A stretch of 33,725 nt of DNA from Phenylobacterium deserti (GCA_943332615.1 CALQQB010000053.1:1-33725); one strand, 5' to 3'. Numbered from the stretch's first letter, positions 1 to 8,197 are shown. A program made the numbers and translations. The notes: a model not told the origin generated them from the letters alone.

Positions 1-181
1 ACGAGCGATCCGCCAGGCCGGCGGGACCTTCCGCCTCAAAGCGTCCGACCCACTTCGCAACCGTCTTGGCGTCAACGCCGAAGGCCGTGGCCACGGCCTT
101 CGGCGACTGTCCCGTCCGCACCCGCCGCACCAACTCGCCTCGACTGTGCCCCGTCAGACGGGCATTCGTGTGGACGTTCAT
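1..181 (-). CDS. IS481-family transposase, N-terminal 60 residues (runs off the window)
   Basis: The visible N-terminus begins MNVHTNARLTGHSRGELVRR and continues into a helix-turn-helix (about residues 23-50, with AVATAFGVDAKTVAKWVGRF) followed by EGPAGLADRS, the usual opening of IS481 transposases. The ATG at 179-181 is preceded by AGGAGG eight bases upstream, which fixes the start. The DDE catalytic domain would lie to the left of the window, so activity cannot be judged. Confidence 0.85.
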   Translation of the reverse strand, partial: MNVHTNARLTGHSRGELVRRVRTGQSPKAVATAFGVDAKTVAKWVGRFEAEGPAGLADRS

Positions 182-264
182 CCGACCCCCTCCTGAGACC
201 CTGTAGCTTCACAACCACAGCTTCCCCGGTCAGGGTCGGATGGACAACCTATTGAGAGCTCACA
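1..264 (-). mobile_element. IS481-family insertion sequence, one end only
   Basis: The left part of the element lies outside the window. Read on the minus strand, the end starts TGTGAGCTCTCAATAGGTTG at 264, which has the TGT start and inverted-repeat style of IS481 elements. Immediately outside it, at 265-270, is CCTAGG, which fits the NCTAGN target duplicated by IS481-type transposases. The start of the transposase lies just inside the element. The family call rests on three agreeing signs: terminus, target and protein. Whether the element is complete cannot be seen. Confidence 0.75.
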
Positions 265-355
265 CCTAGGCGGTTGCGGCCGGCGTACTCGAGCGGATGC
301 GACAACGGCGGGGATAGCCCTCTTTCTTGCTCTGCATCCGGGCGTCAGCTGCCTT

Positions 356-375
356 GGGTCACACCTGGGTCACAA
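356..375 (+). repeat. tandem GGGTCACA(C/A) pair A, 11-bp period, outside the island
   Basis: GGGTCACAC at 356-364 is repeated as GGGTCACAA at 367-375, so the period is 11 bp. The same arrangement occurs at 638-657 and 29395-29414. This copy lies 138 bases upstream of the tRNA-Thr and outside the proposed element. It could be a relic of another element that used the same tRNA. The link to integrase binding is an inference. Confidence 0.55.
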
Positions 376-479
376 CATGCAGATGCTTCGCGCCTTGCGG
401 TGCCTCGGCCAAGACGGCTACATGAGAACAAATCAGGGGGCCGATTATTGAAGATCGGTGCAACTGTAAAACGCGTAAC

Positions 480-501
480 GCTGATGTCCGAAAACATCAG
501 C
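480..501. other. perfect 8-bp hairpin just upstream of tRNA-Thr
   Basis: GCTGATGT (480-487), loop CCGAAA and ACATCAGC (494-501) form a perfect stem eleven bases before the tRNA. No T-run follows on either strand, so it is not a textbook terminator. It could be a processing or regulatory structure for the tRNA transcript, or a weak terminator for whatever lies to the left. Confidence 0.45.
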
Positions 502-512
502 AAAAGCAACGC

Positions 513-588
513 GCCGGATTAGCTCAGCTGGTAGAGCAGCGGTTTTGTAAACCGAAGGTCGCGGGTTCGAGTCCTGCATCCGGCACCA
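513..588 (+). tRNA. tRNA-Thr (anticodon UGU), CCA encoded
   Basis: A full cloverleaf can be drawn. The acceptor arms GCCGGAT (513-519) and ATCCGGC (578-584) pair perfectly. The D stem is GCTC/GAGC, and the anticodon loop TTTGTAA carries TGT. The T arm GCGGG-TTCGAGT-CCTGC is followed by discriminator A585 and an encoded CCA at 586-588. The lowest pair of the anticodon stem (G against A) is a mismatch. The 3' half, from the anticodon loop on, recurs in damaged form at 29533-29577, so this gene is the likely attB/attL of the integrative element. Confidence 0.95.
543..588. other. proposed left attachment site (3' half of tRNA-Thr)
   Basis: Bases 543-561 are identical to 29533-29551 (19 nt starting TTTTGTAAACCGAAGG), and 563-574 are identical to 29553-29564. 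Over the remainder the two copies differ by three substitutions in total and one missing G. Both copies have the same orientation and are offset by 28,990 bases. Tyrosine integrases commonly recombine in the anticodon or T arm of a tRNA gene and leave exactly this kind of 3' direct repeat. That this pair bounds one element is an inference. Confidence 0.65.
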
Positions 589-637
589 CGCCTTTTCAAT
601 GACTTAGCTCGAAGTCTGAATTGGCGGGTTGTCTCTG

Positions 638-657
638 GGGTCACACATGGGTCACAG
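638..657 (+). repeat. tandem GGGTCACA pair B, 11-bp period, inside left end
   Basis: GGGTCACAC at 638-646 and GGGTCACAG at 649-657 repeat with an 11-bp period, 50 bases inside the element from the tRNA end. The unit and period match pair C at 29395-29414, just inside the other end. This is the expected placement for integrase arm-type binding sites, but binding is inferred. Confidence 0.6.
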
Positions 658-1021
658 CGCGCAGCGCGCTTGGCGGACCCTAGCGTGACGATTCGGTGCG
701 CTTTGGCGCCCAATTCCACTCGAACGCGTCGGTCTCGCCTCGCTGCGCCATCTCGGCTCGACCCCACCGCCCCGACCCCTGGGGAGGGGGGCGGCCCGCG
801 CGCGTGTTTTCTCTATCCCTGTCGCGCCGGAAATTTGCGGCCAGACCGCAATGCCTTGGTCGCGTGCTGCGCCTCGGCGGTGGCGGCGACCAGTTTCCGA
901 TCGGTCTGCTGGGCGAGGCGGAGTTTGATGGCGCGCAAAGCTCCGCGACCGGCGCACACGTGAACACTGGTCCGCGCGGAGCGGCCGGACCCACCGTTCC
1001 TGATCGCTGGTTTTGACAGCC

Positions 1022-1051
1022 TTGCCAAACCCCCTACCACGCTGCTATCAA
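1022..1051 (+). promoter_or_regulatory. putative promoter of the TonB receptor/tartrate operon
   Basis: TTGCCA (1022-1027) and GCTATCAA (1044-1051) resemble the Caulobacter housekeeping pattern of a TTGAC-like -35 and a GCTANAWC-like -10 with a spacing of 14 or so. Read as a standard sigma-70 promoter this is TTGCCA-18-TATCAA. The transcript would start near 1058, directly before the palindrome at 1066-1080. Predicted by eye only. Confidence 0.4.
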
Positions 1052-1065
1052 TGATTCAAATAAAA

Positions 1066-1080
1066 GTTCGCATTCCGAAC
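1066..1080. promoter_or_regulatory. putative IclR-type operator GTTCG-N5-CGAAC
   Basis: GTTCG CATTC CGAAC is a perfect 5+5 inverted repeat lying just after the predicted transcription start and 25 bases before the receptor ATG. IclR-family regulators of aromatic-acid operons (PobR, PcaU) bind GTTCG-containing palindromes of this length. The operon carries its own IclR gene at 5683-6486, so autoregulated repression from this site is the obvious model. Binding is not demonstrated. Confidence 0.45.
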
Positions 1081-1105
1081 AACTAATACGGGGAAGGAAA
1101 CGACG

Positions 1106-4003
1106 ATGTCGGGTTTGACGATGAAGCTGCTGGTCGCGAGCACCAGTTCGATGGCGCTGCTCGCCGCCGCCGGGGCCGCCCAGGCCCAGTCGACGCCGGC
1201 GTCCGGCGGCGCATCCACGGCCACGGCCGTTGAGGAAGTGATCGTCACCGGCAGCCGGATCCAGAACCCGGGCGTCACCTCGCCGACGCCGCTGACGGTT
1301 CTCGGGGCCGAGAAGTTCAATCAGACGGCGCCGTCCTCGGTGGACGACGTCCTCACCCAGCTTCCGGCCTTCCGGTCCAACTCCGGCCCAAACCAGGTGC
1401 AGCGGAATGCGGGCTCGATCTCTACGGGCCAGAGCCTTGCGAACTTGCGTGGTCTCGGCGCCCAGCGGACTCTGCTGCTGATCGACGGGCAGCGCCCTGT
1501 TCCGACCAATGCGCAGGGCACCACCAGCACCAGCATCATCCCAATCGGCCTGATCAAGCGGGTCGAGGTGGTCACCGGCGGCGCCTCGGCGGCCTACGGC
1601 TCCGACGCTGTCGCGGGCGTGGCCAACTTCGTCCTGAATGACCGTATCGAAGGGCTGCAGGGCTCGATCTATGGCGGCCTGTCGCAGCGCGGCGACAACA
1701 AGGAGATCGGCGTCAGTCTGGCGGACGGCTTCTCGCTCATGGACGACCGCCTGCGGATCGTTGTTGGCGTCGACTACAACGACAATGACGGCGTCGGGAA
1801 CATCTACGAGCGTGGCTGGAGTTCGGTCGAACCGGGCAACTCCGGCAACCCGATCTCCTTCACCGCCGCGCGCCCGGCGGGCACACCCGCCTTCGGCTGG
1901 GCCAACGGCGTCGAGTACGCGACCCAGACCCCTGGCGGCGTGATCAACACCGCCCGCACGGCGACCGGCGCCACGACGACGGTGCTGAACCAGCTGGCCT
2001 TCGCGCCGGACGGCTCGACCTTCAAGCTGATCCGGGGGCCGGTGTTCGGCAACCTGATGATCAACTCGTCAAGCAACCCCATCGCCACGCCGATCGCCCA
2101 GTGGAACCTCAAGCAGCCGCTGCGCCAGTTCTCAAGCTTCTCGCGGGCGAACTACGATATCTCGGAGGATGTCTCGGCCTTCGTGCAGGGCGGCTACGCG
2201 CGCAGCCACGTGTTCACCGAGTCGCAGTATCACCAGACCCCGGCGGTCACGATCCTGGCGACCAACCCCTATCTGCCGGCGTCGACCCGGGCGCTGCTGG
2301 CGGCCAACAACATCGCCTCCTTCGACATGGGTCGGGTGGACACCGAGTGGTTCGGCACCACCGGCGACAACACCTATGAGACCTACCAGGCCGCGGCCGG
2401 CCTGAAGGGCAAGGCGTTCGGCAGGTTCAAGTGGGACGTGTCGTACGGCTATGGCCGCTCGGTCATCGACTCCAAGATCTACGGCACCCGGGAAGCCAAC
2501 CTCGCGGCGGCCGAGTACGCGGTGCTGGACGCGACCGGAAAGATCGTCTGCGGCCCGATCGCCACCAACCCCAACTTCGCGACGAACCGGCTGACGAACA
2601 CGATCACGGTCGCCAACGTGCAGCCGGGCTGCGTGCCGCTGAACCCGTTCGGCGTCGGCAACTCCTCTCCGGAAGCCCGAGCCTATGTGGCCGGCCTGGA
2701 ATTCACCAAGGACGTGATGGTCCGTCACGACCTGGCGCTGAACGTCGCGGGTGAACTGTTCAATCTCCCCGCGGGACCGGTGTCATTCGCGGTCGGCGCC
2801 GAATACCGCCGCGACACCCTGCGCCAGACGGCCGACGCGCTGCAGGAGCAGGGCCTCTACTCGTCCGGCAACAACAAGTCCTATTCCGGTCGCAACAACG
2901 TCAAGGAAGGCTACGCCGAAGTCGACGTTCCGCTGCTGAAGGAAATCCCCGGCGTCGAGGCCCTCGGGCTGAACGGCGCGGTCCGCTACACCGACTACAA
3001 GATCAGCGGCAACGTCACGACCTGGAAGATCGGCGGCACCTACGAGCCGTTCGATGGCCTCCGCTTCCGCCTGACCCGTTCGCGCGACATCCGGGCGCCG
3101 GCGCTGGCCGACCTGTTCTCGCTGGGCGGCATCTCGGCCACGGGCTCATTCTTCAACCCCTTCAACGGCCAGTCGGCGCGCCTGCCGGTCCAGACCACCG
3201 GCAACCCGAACCTGACACCAGAAAAGGCCGACACCTTCTCGGTTGGCGCGACCTATGAGGCCCGCAGCGGCTTCCTGTCCGGCGCGCGCCTGTCGGTCGA
3301 CTACTACAAGATCAAGGTGAAGGACGTGATCGCCTCGGTCGGCGCGACCGACATCCTGACCCGCTGCTTCCAGGGCGTGACCACCTACTGCCCGGCGATC
3401 CAGTTCGACAACTCCACGTTCGGCATCGCCAAAGTGTTCGTGCAGCCGTTCAACCAGTCGATCCTCGAAGCCGAGGGCCTCGACATCGAGGCGGGCTATC
3501 GCACCGACCTCGACAAGATCGGCCTGCCGGGCTCGGTGGACGCTGTGGTCTTCGCCACGCATCTGGCGCACCTGAAGAACACGGACCGGCCAGGGCCTAC
3601 GGGCGTGACGGTGGACAACGCCGGAGCCCAGGCGGGCTCACCGAAGTGGGTGGTCTCCGCCTACCTCAACTACCGGCTCGACCCGATCACCATCGGCATC
3701 CAGGCGCGGACCTTCACCAAGATCCGCTACTCGCCGCTGTTCTTCGGCCCGGGTGAGGACGGCTACAATCCCGCGCTGTCGACCAGCATCAACAAGAACA
3801 TCTTCCCGAGCCTGGTCTACTTCAACCTGAACGGCACCTACGACATCCACCGCGGTGATGACCGGTTCCAGATCTTCGCCAACGTGAACAACCTGTTCGA
3901 CAAGGACCCGCCGGCCTTCGCCATCGCGGCGATCAACCTGGGCGGCAACCCCTATGACTACGTCGGCCGGACCTTCAAGGTCGGCGTGCGGTTCGGCTTC
4001 TAG
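1106..4003 (+). CDS. TonB-dependent outer-membrane receptor
   Basis: 965 residues, a normal length for the family. A signal peptide (hydrophobic about residues 8-24, ending AQAQ) exports it. The N-terminus of the mature protein carries EEVIVTGSRI, the TonB-box/plug start of the CirA/BtuB-like receptors of Caulobacterales and Sphingomonadales. The plug domain (about 45-190) has LRGLGAQRTLLLIDGQR and GASAAYGSDAVAGVANFVL. The rest is a 22-strand type barrel ending in the aromatic RFGF needed for outer-membrane assembly. The ATG is preceded by GGAAGGAAAC. It is the first gene of an operon; an esterase follows after 11 bases. By context it imports the compound whose ester and acid parts the downstream enzymes process. 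The substrate cannot be read from the sequence; a siderophore role is unlikely here. Confidence 0.93.
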   Translation: MSGLTMKLLVASTSSMALLAAAGAAQAQSTPASGGASTATAVEEVIVTGSRIQNPGVTSPTPLTVLGAEKFNQTAPSSVDDVLTQLPAFRSNSGPNQVQRNAGSISTGQSLANLRGLGAQRTLLLIDGQRPVPTNAQGTTSTSIIPIGLIKRVEVVTGGASAAYGSDAVAGVANFVLNDRIEGLQGSIYGGLSQRGDNKEIGVSLADGFSLMDDRLRIVVGVDYNDNDGVGNIYERGWSSVEPGNSGNPISFTAARPAGTPAFGWANGVEYATQTPGGVINTARTATGATTTVLNQLAFAPDGSTFKLIRGPVFGNLMINSSSNPIATPIAQWNLKQPLRQFSSFSRANYDISEDVSAFVQGGYARSHVFTESQYHQTPAVTILATNPYLPASTRALLAANNIASFDMGRVDTEWFGTTGDNTYETYQAAAGLKGKAFGRFKWDVSYGYGRSVIDSKIYGTREANLAAAEYAVLDATGKIVCGPIATNPNFATNRLTNTITVANVQPGCVPLNPFGVGNSSPEARAYVAGLEFTKDVMVRHDLALNVAGELFNLPAGPVSFAVGAEYRRDTLRQTADALQEQGLYSSGNNKSYSGRNNVKEGYAEVDVPLLKEIPGVEALGLNGAVRYTDYKISGNVTTWKIGGTYEPFDGLRFRLTRSRDIRAPALADLFSLGGISATGSFFNPFNGQSARLPVQTTGNPNLTPEKADTFSVGATYEARSGFLSGARLSVDYYKIKVKDVIASVGATDILTRCFQGVTTYCPAIQFDNSTFGIAKVFVQPFNQSILEAEGLDIEAGYRTDLDKIGLPGSVDAVVFATHLAHLKNTDRPGPTGVTVDNAGAQAGSPKWVVSAYLNYRLDPITIGIQARTFTKIRYSPLFFGPGEDGYNPALSTSINKNIFPSLVYFNLNGTYDIHRGDDRFQIFANVNNLFDKDPPAFAIAAINLGGNPYDYVGRTFKVGVRFGF

Positions 4004-4014
4004 GAACGCAAGCG

Positions 4015-5607
4015 ATGTCCAGGTCTCCCCTCCGGAATGCCTGCGGCCTGCTCGGCGCCGTCATCGTCTCGACGATGGCGTACGCCGGGACGGCGTCGGC
4101 GCAGAGCGTGCTCGTCGACTATGAGTCCTCGGCCAAGGCCGCTCAGATCCGGGAAGGGGCGGCCTGGCGTCTCGCCTTCCGGCCGACGCTGCAGGTGCTG
4201 CAGCAGACGGTCAGCCAGCTTCGTAATTCGCCCGGCGTGTCCGCGGCGATTCAGGCCGAAACCGATGGCCTGCTGAAGACGGCGGCCGCTCAGGCCGAGC
4301 CGGAAGCCCGTCGCACCTACTGGCGGGCGGTCAGCCTGCTGACCGGTGTCGCCTGGACGCCCGAGCAGGAGCTGCTGGGCGCCCTGGCTCTCAGGTTCCC
4401 GTCGACCATCTCCACCGGCGCCGGGGACAGGGTCTCGTTCGAAGCCACCTATCCGACGGCGACGAAAGCGCCGGCCAGCTTCACGGTCGACCTGTACCGC
4501 ACCGAGCCCACCACCTCCGCCACCCCCAAACGGGGCGGCCTCGTGCGCGCAGTGGCCAAGGGCAAGCTCGACGGACGCCTCCCCAGGCCGGTCGAGGTGA
4601 ACCTGTCCGGCGTCGCGGACGGCTCCTACCTGCTGATCGCCAAGGTCTCAGCGGGATCGGCGGCGAGCACGGAACTGGTCCAGCCGATCTACATCGTACG
4701 GGACCTGGACCGTCGTCATGCGGCCCTGACCAGGGACCTCAGCGGCGTTCAGGGCCATGCGGAGGCCAGGTGGATCGCCGAGTACCCGTTCGTCCTCGCC
4801 AAGGCGATCAAGGCCGGCGCGCGTGAGGTGGTCTCCTATGACTTCCCGGCGGCGCTCGATCGGTCCGCCAAAATCGTCGCCGACCTCAAGGCGGGTCGCG
4901 ATCCGGTCCGGCAGGTGAGGGGGCTTCAGAACCGCGCCTATGCGTTCCCGGAGACCGGCGAACTCGTGCCGTATCAGACCTATGTGCCGTCCAACTGGAC
5001 GCCCGATCGGACCTGGCCGCTGATGGTGGCCCTGCACGGTGCCAACCTCGACGAGACCAACATGCTCGGGCGCGACGATGCGCGCATGCAGAAGCTGGCC
5101 GAACAGTACGGCTTCGTGGTCGTCACGCCGCTCGGGTACCGGCTCAACAGCGCCTACGGCTCGCAGCGGGGCATGGGCTCGATCGTCGGCGACCAGACCG
5201 AACGCCGCCGCCGGAGCGAGGTGGACGTGCTGCAGGTCACCGAGATCGTCTCCAAGGAATACAACATCGATCCGAAGCGCCGCTACCTGACGGGCAATTC
5301 CATGGGCGGGGGCGGCACCTGGTGGATCGGCGGACGCCACGCCGAACTCTGGGCGGCGATCGCGCCGGCGGCCTATGGCGGCGTGCTGCCGGAGGACGTG
5401 GCGGCCTTCAAGGGCATGCCGATCCTCGCCGTGGTCGGCGACCGCGACGAACTCGGGATGCTCGACCGGGTCCGGCAGTCCGTCGCGACCCTCAAGGCGG
5501 GCGGCGTGAAGCCCGGCTACGTGGAGGTTCCCGGAGGCACCCACGCCGGCGCCTTCGAGCGCACCCTGCCGCAGATTTTCGAGTTCTTCGACAAGCACTC
5601 CAAGTAG
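4015..5607 (+). CDS. exported alpha/beta-hydrolase (esterase/PHB-depolymerase-like)
   Basis: 530 residues with a signal peptide (about 1-29, ending ASAQ). Residues about 30-310 form an N-terminal region I do not recognise, with mixed helical and beta-sandwich-like stretches. The C-terminal 200 residues are an alpha/beta-hydrolase domain: oxyanion strand LMVALHGANLDET, nucleophile elbow GNSMGG with Ser429, acid candidates Asp476 or Asp478 in VVGDRDE, and His510 in GGTHAGAF. This layout is typical of feruloyl-esterase/PHB-depolymerase-like enzymes that cleave esters in the periplasm. It lies 11 bases after the receptor gene, so it probably hydrolyses what the receptor imports. A peptidase activity (prolyl-oligopeptidase relatives share the fold) is a less likely alternative. 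Confidence 0.85.
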   Translation: MSRSPLRNACGLLGAVIVSTMAYAGTASAQSVLVDYESSAKAAQIREGAAWRLAFRPTLQVLQQTVSQLRNSPGVSAAIQAETDGLLKTAAAQAEPEARRTYWRAVSLLTGVAWTPEQELLGALALRFPSTISTGAGDRVSFEATYPTATKAPASFTVDLYRTEPTTSATPKRGGLVRAVAKGKLDGRLPRPVEVNLSGVADGSYLLIAKVSAGSAASTELVQPIYIVRDLDRRHAALTRDLSGVQGHAEARWIAEYPFVLAKAIKAGAREVVSYDFPAALDRSAKIVADLKAGRDPVRQVRGLQNRAYAFPETGELVPYQTYVPSNWTPDRTWPLMVALHGANLDETNMLGRDDARMQKLAEQYGFVVVTPLGYRLNSAYGSQRGMGSIVGDQTERRRRSEVDVLQVTEIVSKEYNIDPKRRYLTGNSMGGGGTWWIGGRHAELWAAIAPAAYGGVLPEDVAAFKGMPILAVVGDRDELGMLDRVRQSVATLKAGGVKPGYVEVPGGTHAGAFERTLPQIFEFFDKHSK

Positions 5608-5628
5608 GCTTCACCCCGACGGTGAGGC
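5608..5628 (+). terminator. hairpin between esterase and IclR genes (possible attenuator)
   Basis: GCTTCACC (5608-5615), loop CCGAC and GGTGAGGC (5621-5628) form an 8-bp stem with one G-T pair, starting right after the esterase stop codon. Only TT follows, so it would be a weak terminator or an mRNA-stabilising structure that separates the receptor/esterase message from the regulator and enzyme genes. Confidence 0.4.
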
Positions 5629-5682
5629 TTGAAAATGGGCCCGACGTCAGGGGGCGACGGACTTGGACAGAGGTAGGCCGAA

Positions 5683-6486
5683 GTGAGTGACGACAAGAAC
5701 ATCGTGAAGTCGGTGGCGAAAGCCTTCGCCGTGCTTCAGGCCTTCGGGCCTGACGCCGACGAGCTGGTGCTGGCCGATGTCGCCCGGGCCGCCGGGCTCG
5801 ACAATGCGACGGCGTTCCGGCTGCTCAATACGTTGGTGATGCTGGGCTATGTGGAGAAGGTCGGCGACACGCGCCGTTTCCGCCTCACCTTCAAGTGTCT
5901 GGACCTGGGCTTCAGCGCCATCGCCCGGTCTGACCTGCGCAGCTTGGGCCGGCCCTTCCTGCGGACCATGGTCGGACCCCGGATCGAGGCCGCCTCGATC
6001 GGCGTCCTCGACGGCCATGAGATCGTCTACATCGAGCGCATCCAGGCCGGCCTCGAACGACTGGCCGTCGATGTGCGCGTCGGCAACCGCGTGCCTGCCT
6101 TCTCCTCCGCCCAGGGCCGAGCGATCCTGTCCCGCCTGCCGGTCGATGTGCAGCGGGCGATTCTGGAGTCCGCGCCGCTTCGGCCGCTCACCGACCACAC
6201 GGTGGTCGACGTTGACCGTATCCTCGGCCAGATCGCCCAGGCGACGGCGGACGGCTACGCCGTGTCCGAGCAGGAGACCGTGACCGGCCTGCGCGTCATC
6301 GCCGCGCCAATCACCGATGTGGATGGCGTCCCCGTGGCCGCCCTCAGCGCCGCCGCGCCCTCCTTCGGGCGCACCCTCGAACAGTTCATCGCCGATGCGC
6401 GTGACGTCACCTGCGAGGCGGCCCGCCGCCTCTCGCTGGCGGTGCGCGCGGCCGGCGGCATGGCGGCCCATCCGACCGTCACCTGA
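5683..6486 (+). CDS. IclR-family transcriptional regulator
   Basis: 267 residues, the usual family size. An N-terminal winged helix-turn-helix (about 8-70) begins with SVAKAFAVLQAFG, and its recognition helix is around residues 38-52 (GLDNATAFRLLNTL). An IclR effector-binding domain follows from about 85 to 255, with AASIGVLDGHEIVYIERI and the GxAxxxxLP-like GRAILSRLP. The GTG start at 5683 follows GAGGTAGGCCGAA. It sits inside the operon it probably controls, and a GTTCG-N5-CGAAC palindrome lies at the operon promoter. The effector is likely tartrate or a related acid, by inference from the neighbours. Confidence 0.92.
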   Translation: MSDDKNIVKSVAKAFAVLQAFGPDADELVLADVARAAGLDNATAFRLLNTLVMLGYVEKVGDTRRFRLTFKCLDLGFSAIARSDLRSLGRPFLRTMVGPRIEAASIGVLDGHEIVYIERIQAGLERLAVDVRVGNRVPAFSSAQGRAILSRLPVDVQRAILESAPLRPLTDHTVVDVDRILGQIAQATADGYAVSEQETVTGLRVIAAPITDVDGVPVAALSAAAPSFGRTLEQFIADARDVTCEAARRLSLAVRAAGGMAAHPTVT

Positions 6487-6515
6487 CCGCAATCTCTTCC
6501 TGGAGCTTCACCGCA

Positions 6516-7460
6516 GTGCCATCGCAGCTTGATTTCAAAGGCCTGATCCCGGCCATCACGGTCCCCTTCAACGAGGACTTCAGCATCGACGCGCCCGGCC
6601 TGACGAAGCTGTCGCGGTGGCTCGCCGGCCAGCCGGGCATCAAGGCGCTGATGACCAACGGCCACACGGGCGAGGTGTTTTCGCTCACCCCCCGCGAACG
6701 GGCCGAGGTCACCCGGATCACTGTCGACGCCGTCGCCGGCCGGATCCCGATCATCTCGTCGGTGGTCTGTGAAGGCATTAACGACGCCATCGAGCAGGCG
6801 CTGATGGCGCGGGAGGCCGGCGCTTCGGCGCTCGACATCATGCCGCCCCACCACTGGCTGCGCTTCGGCTTCCGGCCGCAGCACGTGATCGACTACTTCA
6901 CGGCTATCGGAGAGGCCTGCGGCCTGCCGCTGGTGGTCCACGTCTATCCGGCCTGGACCAAGTCCTCGTTCTCCTCGTCGCTGCTGGCCGATCTCGCCCA
7001 GCTCGACGTGGTGCACGCCTTCAAGATCGGCACCCGCGAGATGAACAAGTACGCCCGGGACCTGAAGGCGATCCGCGCCGTCGCGCCGGACAAGGCCCTG
7101 CTGACCTGCCACGACGAATACCTGCTCGCCTCGATGGTGCAGGGCGTCGACGGCGCCCTGGTGGGCTTCGCCTCACTGGTGCCGGGGTTGATCAACGACC
7201 TGCTCGAGGCGGTCCACGCGGGCGACCTGAAGAAGGCCATGCAGATCCAGGGCCTGATCGATCCGCTGAAGGACGCCGTCTACGGCGAGGGGGAACCCAC
7301 CGGCGAGGCGCATGCCTGCATGAAGGCGGCGATGGCCGCCGCTGGCCTGATCGACCGAGGGACCGTGCGTCCGCCGACGATCGCGCCGTCGCCCGAGGAG
7401 CTCGTGCGCATCGAGGCGGCGGTCCGGTCCGCCGGCCTCGTCCAGCGCCCCGCCGCCTGA
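6516..7460 (+). CDS. DapA (dihydrodipicolinate synthase) family aldolase/dehydratase
   Basis: 314 residues covering a full TIM barrel of the class I DHDPS/N-acetylneuraminate lyase superfamily. The phosphate/carboxylate loop motif appears as NGHTGE in the first third. The proton-relay tyrosine is probably Tyr144 (HVYPAW) and the Schiff-base lysine Lys170 (FKIGTRE). The start is GTG, with GGAG 11 bases upstream. Because it sits between an IclR regulator and a TarD-like dehydratase, it is unlikely to serve lysine synthesis. An aldolase or decarboxylating dehydratase acting on a 2-oxo acid is more plausible, as in keto-deoxy-aldarate pathways. The exact reaction cannot be assigned. Confidence 0.85.
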   Translation: MPSQLDFKGLIPAITVPFNEDFSIDAPGLTKLSRWLAGQPGIKALMTNGHTGEVFSLTPRERAEVTRITVDAVAGRIPIISSVVCEGINDAIEQALMAREAGASALDIMPPHHWLRFGFRPQHVIDYFTAIGEACGLPLVVHVYPAWTKSSFSSSLLADLAQLDVVHAFKIGTREMNKYARDLKAIRAVAPDKALLTCHDEYLLASMVQGVDGALVGFASLVPGLINDLLEAVHAGDLKKAMQIQGLIDPLKDAVYGEGEPTGEAHACMKAAMAAAGLIDRGTVRPPTIAPSPEELVRIEAAVRSAGLVQRPAA

Positions 7461-7463
7461 CCC

Positions 7464-8162
7464 ATGACCGCGGTGAGGGCGACCCCCGGCCTGGCCGTCG
7501 TGACCGGCAGCAGTTCCGGCATCGGGGCTGCGGTCGCGATCCGGCTGGCGGCTGACGGCTGGACGGTGATCGGCCTGGATCGCGAACCCGCGACCGAGGC
7601 CGGGCCGCATCTGGCCCGGCAGATCGTTGTCGACCTGACCGATGAAACCCAGGTGCTTGCAGCGGTCGCGGGCCTCGGGAATGTCCAGGCGCTCGTCCAT
7701 GCCGCAGGCTTCATGCGCACCGGAACACTCGGTGGGCTCGAGGCCGCCGATGGCCAGGCGATGTGGGCGGTGCATGTGCGCGCCCTGACCCTGCTGGCCA
7801 ACGCTCTGGCGCCCCGCATGGGGCCGGGCGGGCGGATCCTCGCGATCGGCAGCCGGACCAGCGCCGGCGCCGCTGGCAAGAGCCAGTACGCCGCCTGCAA
7901 GGCCGCCGTCACCGCCCTGATCCGCTCCTGGGCCATCGAGCTGGCCGGGCAGGGGGTGACCGCCAATGTCATCGCCCCGGCTGCGACCGCGACCCCCATG
8001 CTGACCAGCGGGGCCCGGGCCGCCGTCGCGCCGGTGCTGCCGCCGATCGGCCGCTACATCGAACCCCGCGAGATCGCCGCCTATGCGGCCTTTATCCTCT
8101 CGGCCGACGCTGCGGCGATCACCGGCCAGGAACTGCTCATCTGCGGCGGCGCGTCCCTGTGA
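7464..8162 (+). CDS. short-chain dehydrogenase/reductase
   Basis: 232 residues, slightly short for a classical SDR. The cofactor motif TGSSSGIG is at 14-21. Asp39 at the end of strand 2 (GLDRE) favours NAD. HAAG at 79-82 replaces the usual NNAG. The catalytic set is Ser130, Tyr142 and Lys146 (SQYAACK). The C-terminus ITGQELLICGGASL is typical. It starts three bases after the DapA-family gene, so translation is probably coupled. It probably oxidises or reduces a hydroxy/oxo intermediate of the pathway; the substrate is not evident. Confidence 0.88.
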   Translation: MTAVRATPGLAVVTGSSSGIGAAVAIRLAADGWTVIGLDREPATEAGPHLARQIVVDLTDETQVLAAVAGLGNVQALVHAAGFMRTGTLGGLEAADGQAMWAVHVRALTLLANALAPRMGPGGRILAIGSRTSAGAAGKSQYAACKAAVTALIRSWAIELAGQGVTANVIAPAATATPMLTSGARAAVAPVLPPIGRYIEPREIAAYAAFILSADAAAITGQELLICGGASL

Positions 8163-8197
8163 ACGCGCCCGCCCCCCGAACCCACAAAGGAAGTCCC

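Larger units (their letters stand above)
589..1105. other. non-coding stretch between tRNA-Thr and the first TonB receptor
   Basis: About 500 GC-rich bases. They hold the tandem GGGTCACAC pair B (638-657), a long stretch (about 660-1000) with overlapping open frames on both strands that resemble no family I know and look like GC-driven noise, and then the promoter and operator of the receptor gene (1022-1080). I see no RNA gene and no recognisable gene remnant. Confidence 0.6.

Noticed and set aside
1013..1018. Consensus-like TTGACA as a -35 box
   Set aside because: No good -10 hexamer lies 16-18 bases downstream. TTGCCA with GCTATCAA is the better pair.
652..1040. Several overlapping open frames on both strands
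   Set aside because: No family resemblance, no good ribosome sites, and mutual overlap in all frames; typical of GC-rich non-coding DNA.
7763..8197. Long upstream extension of the tartrate dehydratase frame
   Set aside because: It overlaps the SDR gene, shows no family similarity, and a ribosome site with GTG lies at 8198.
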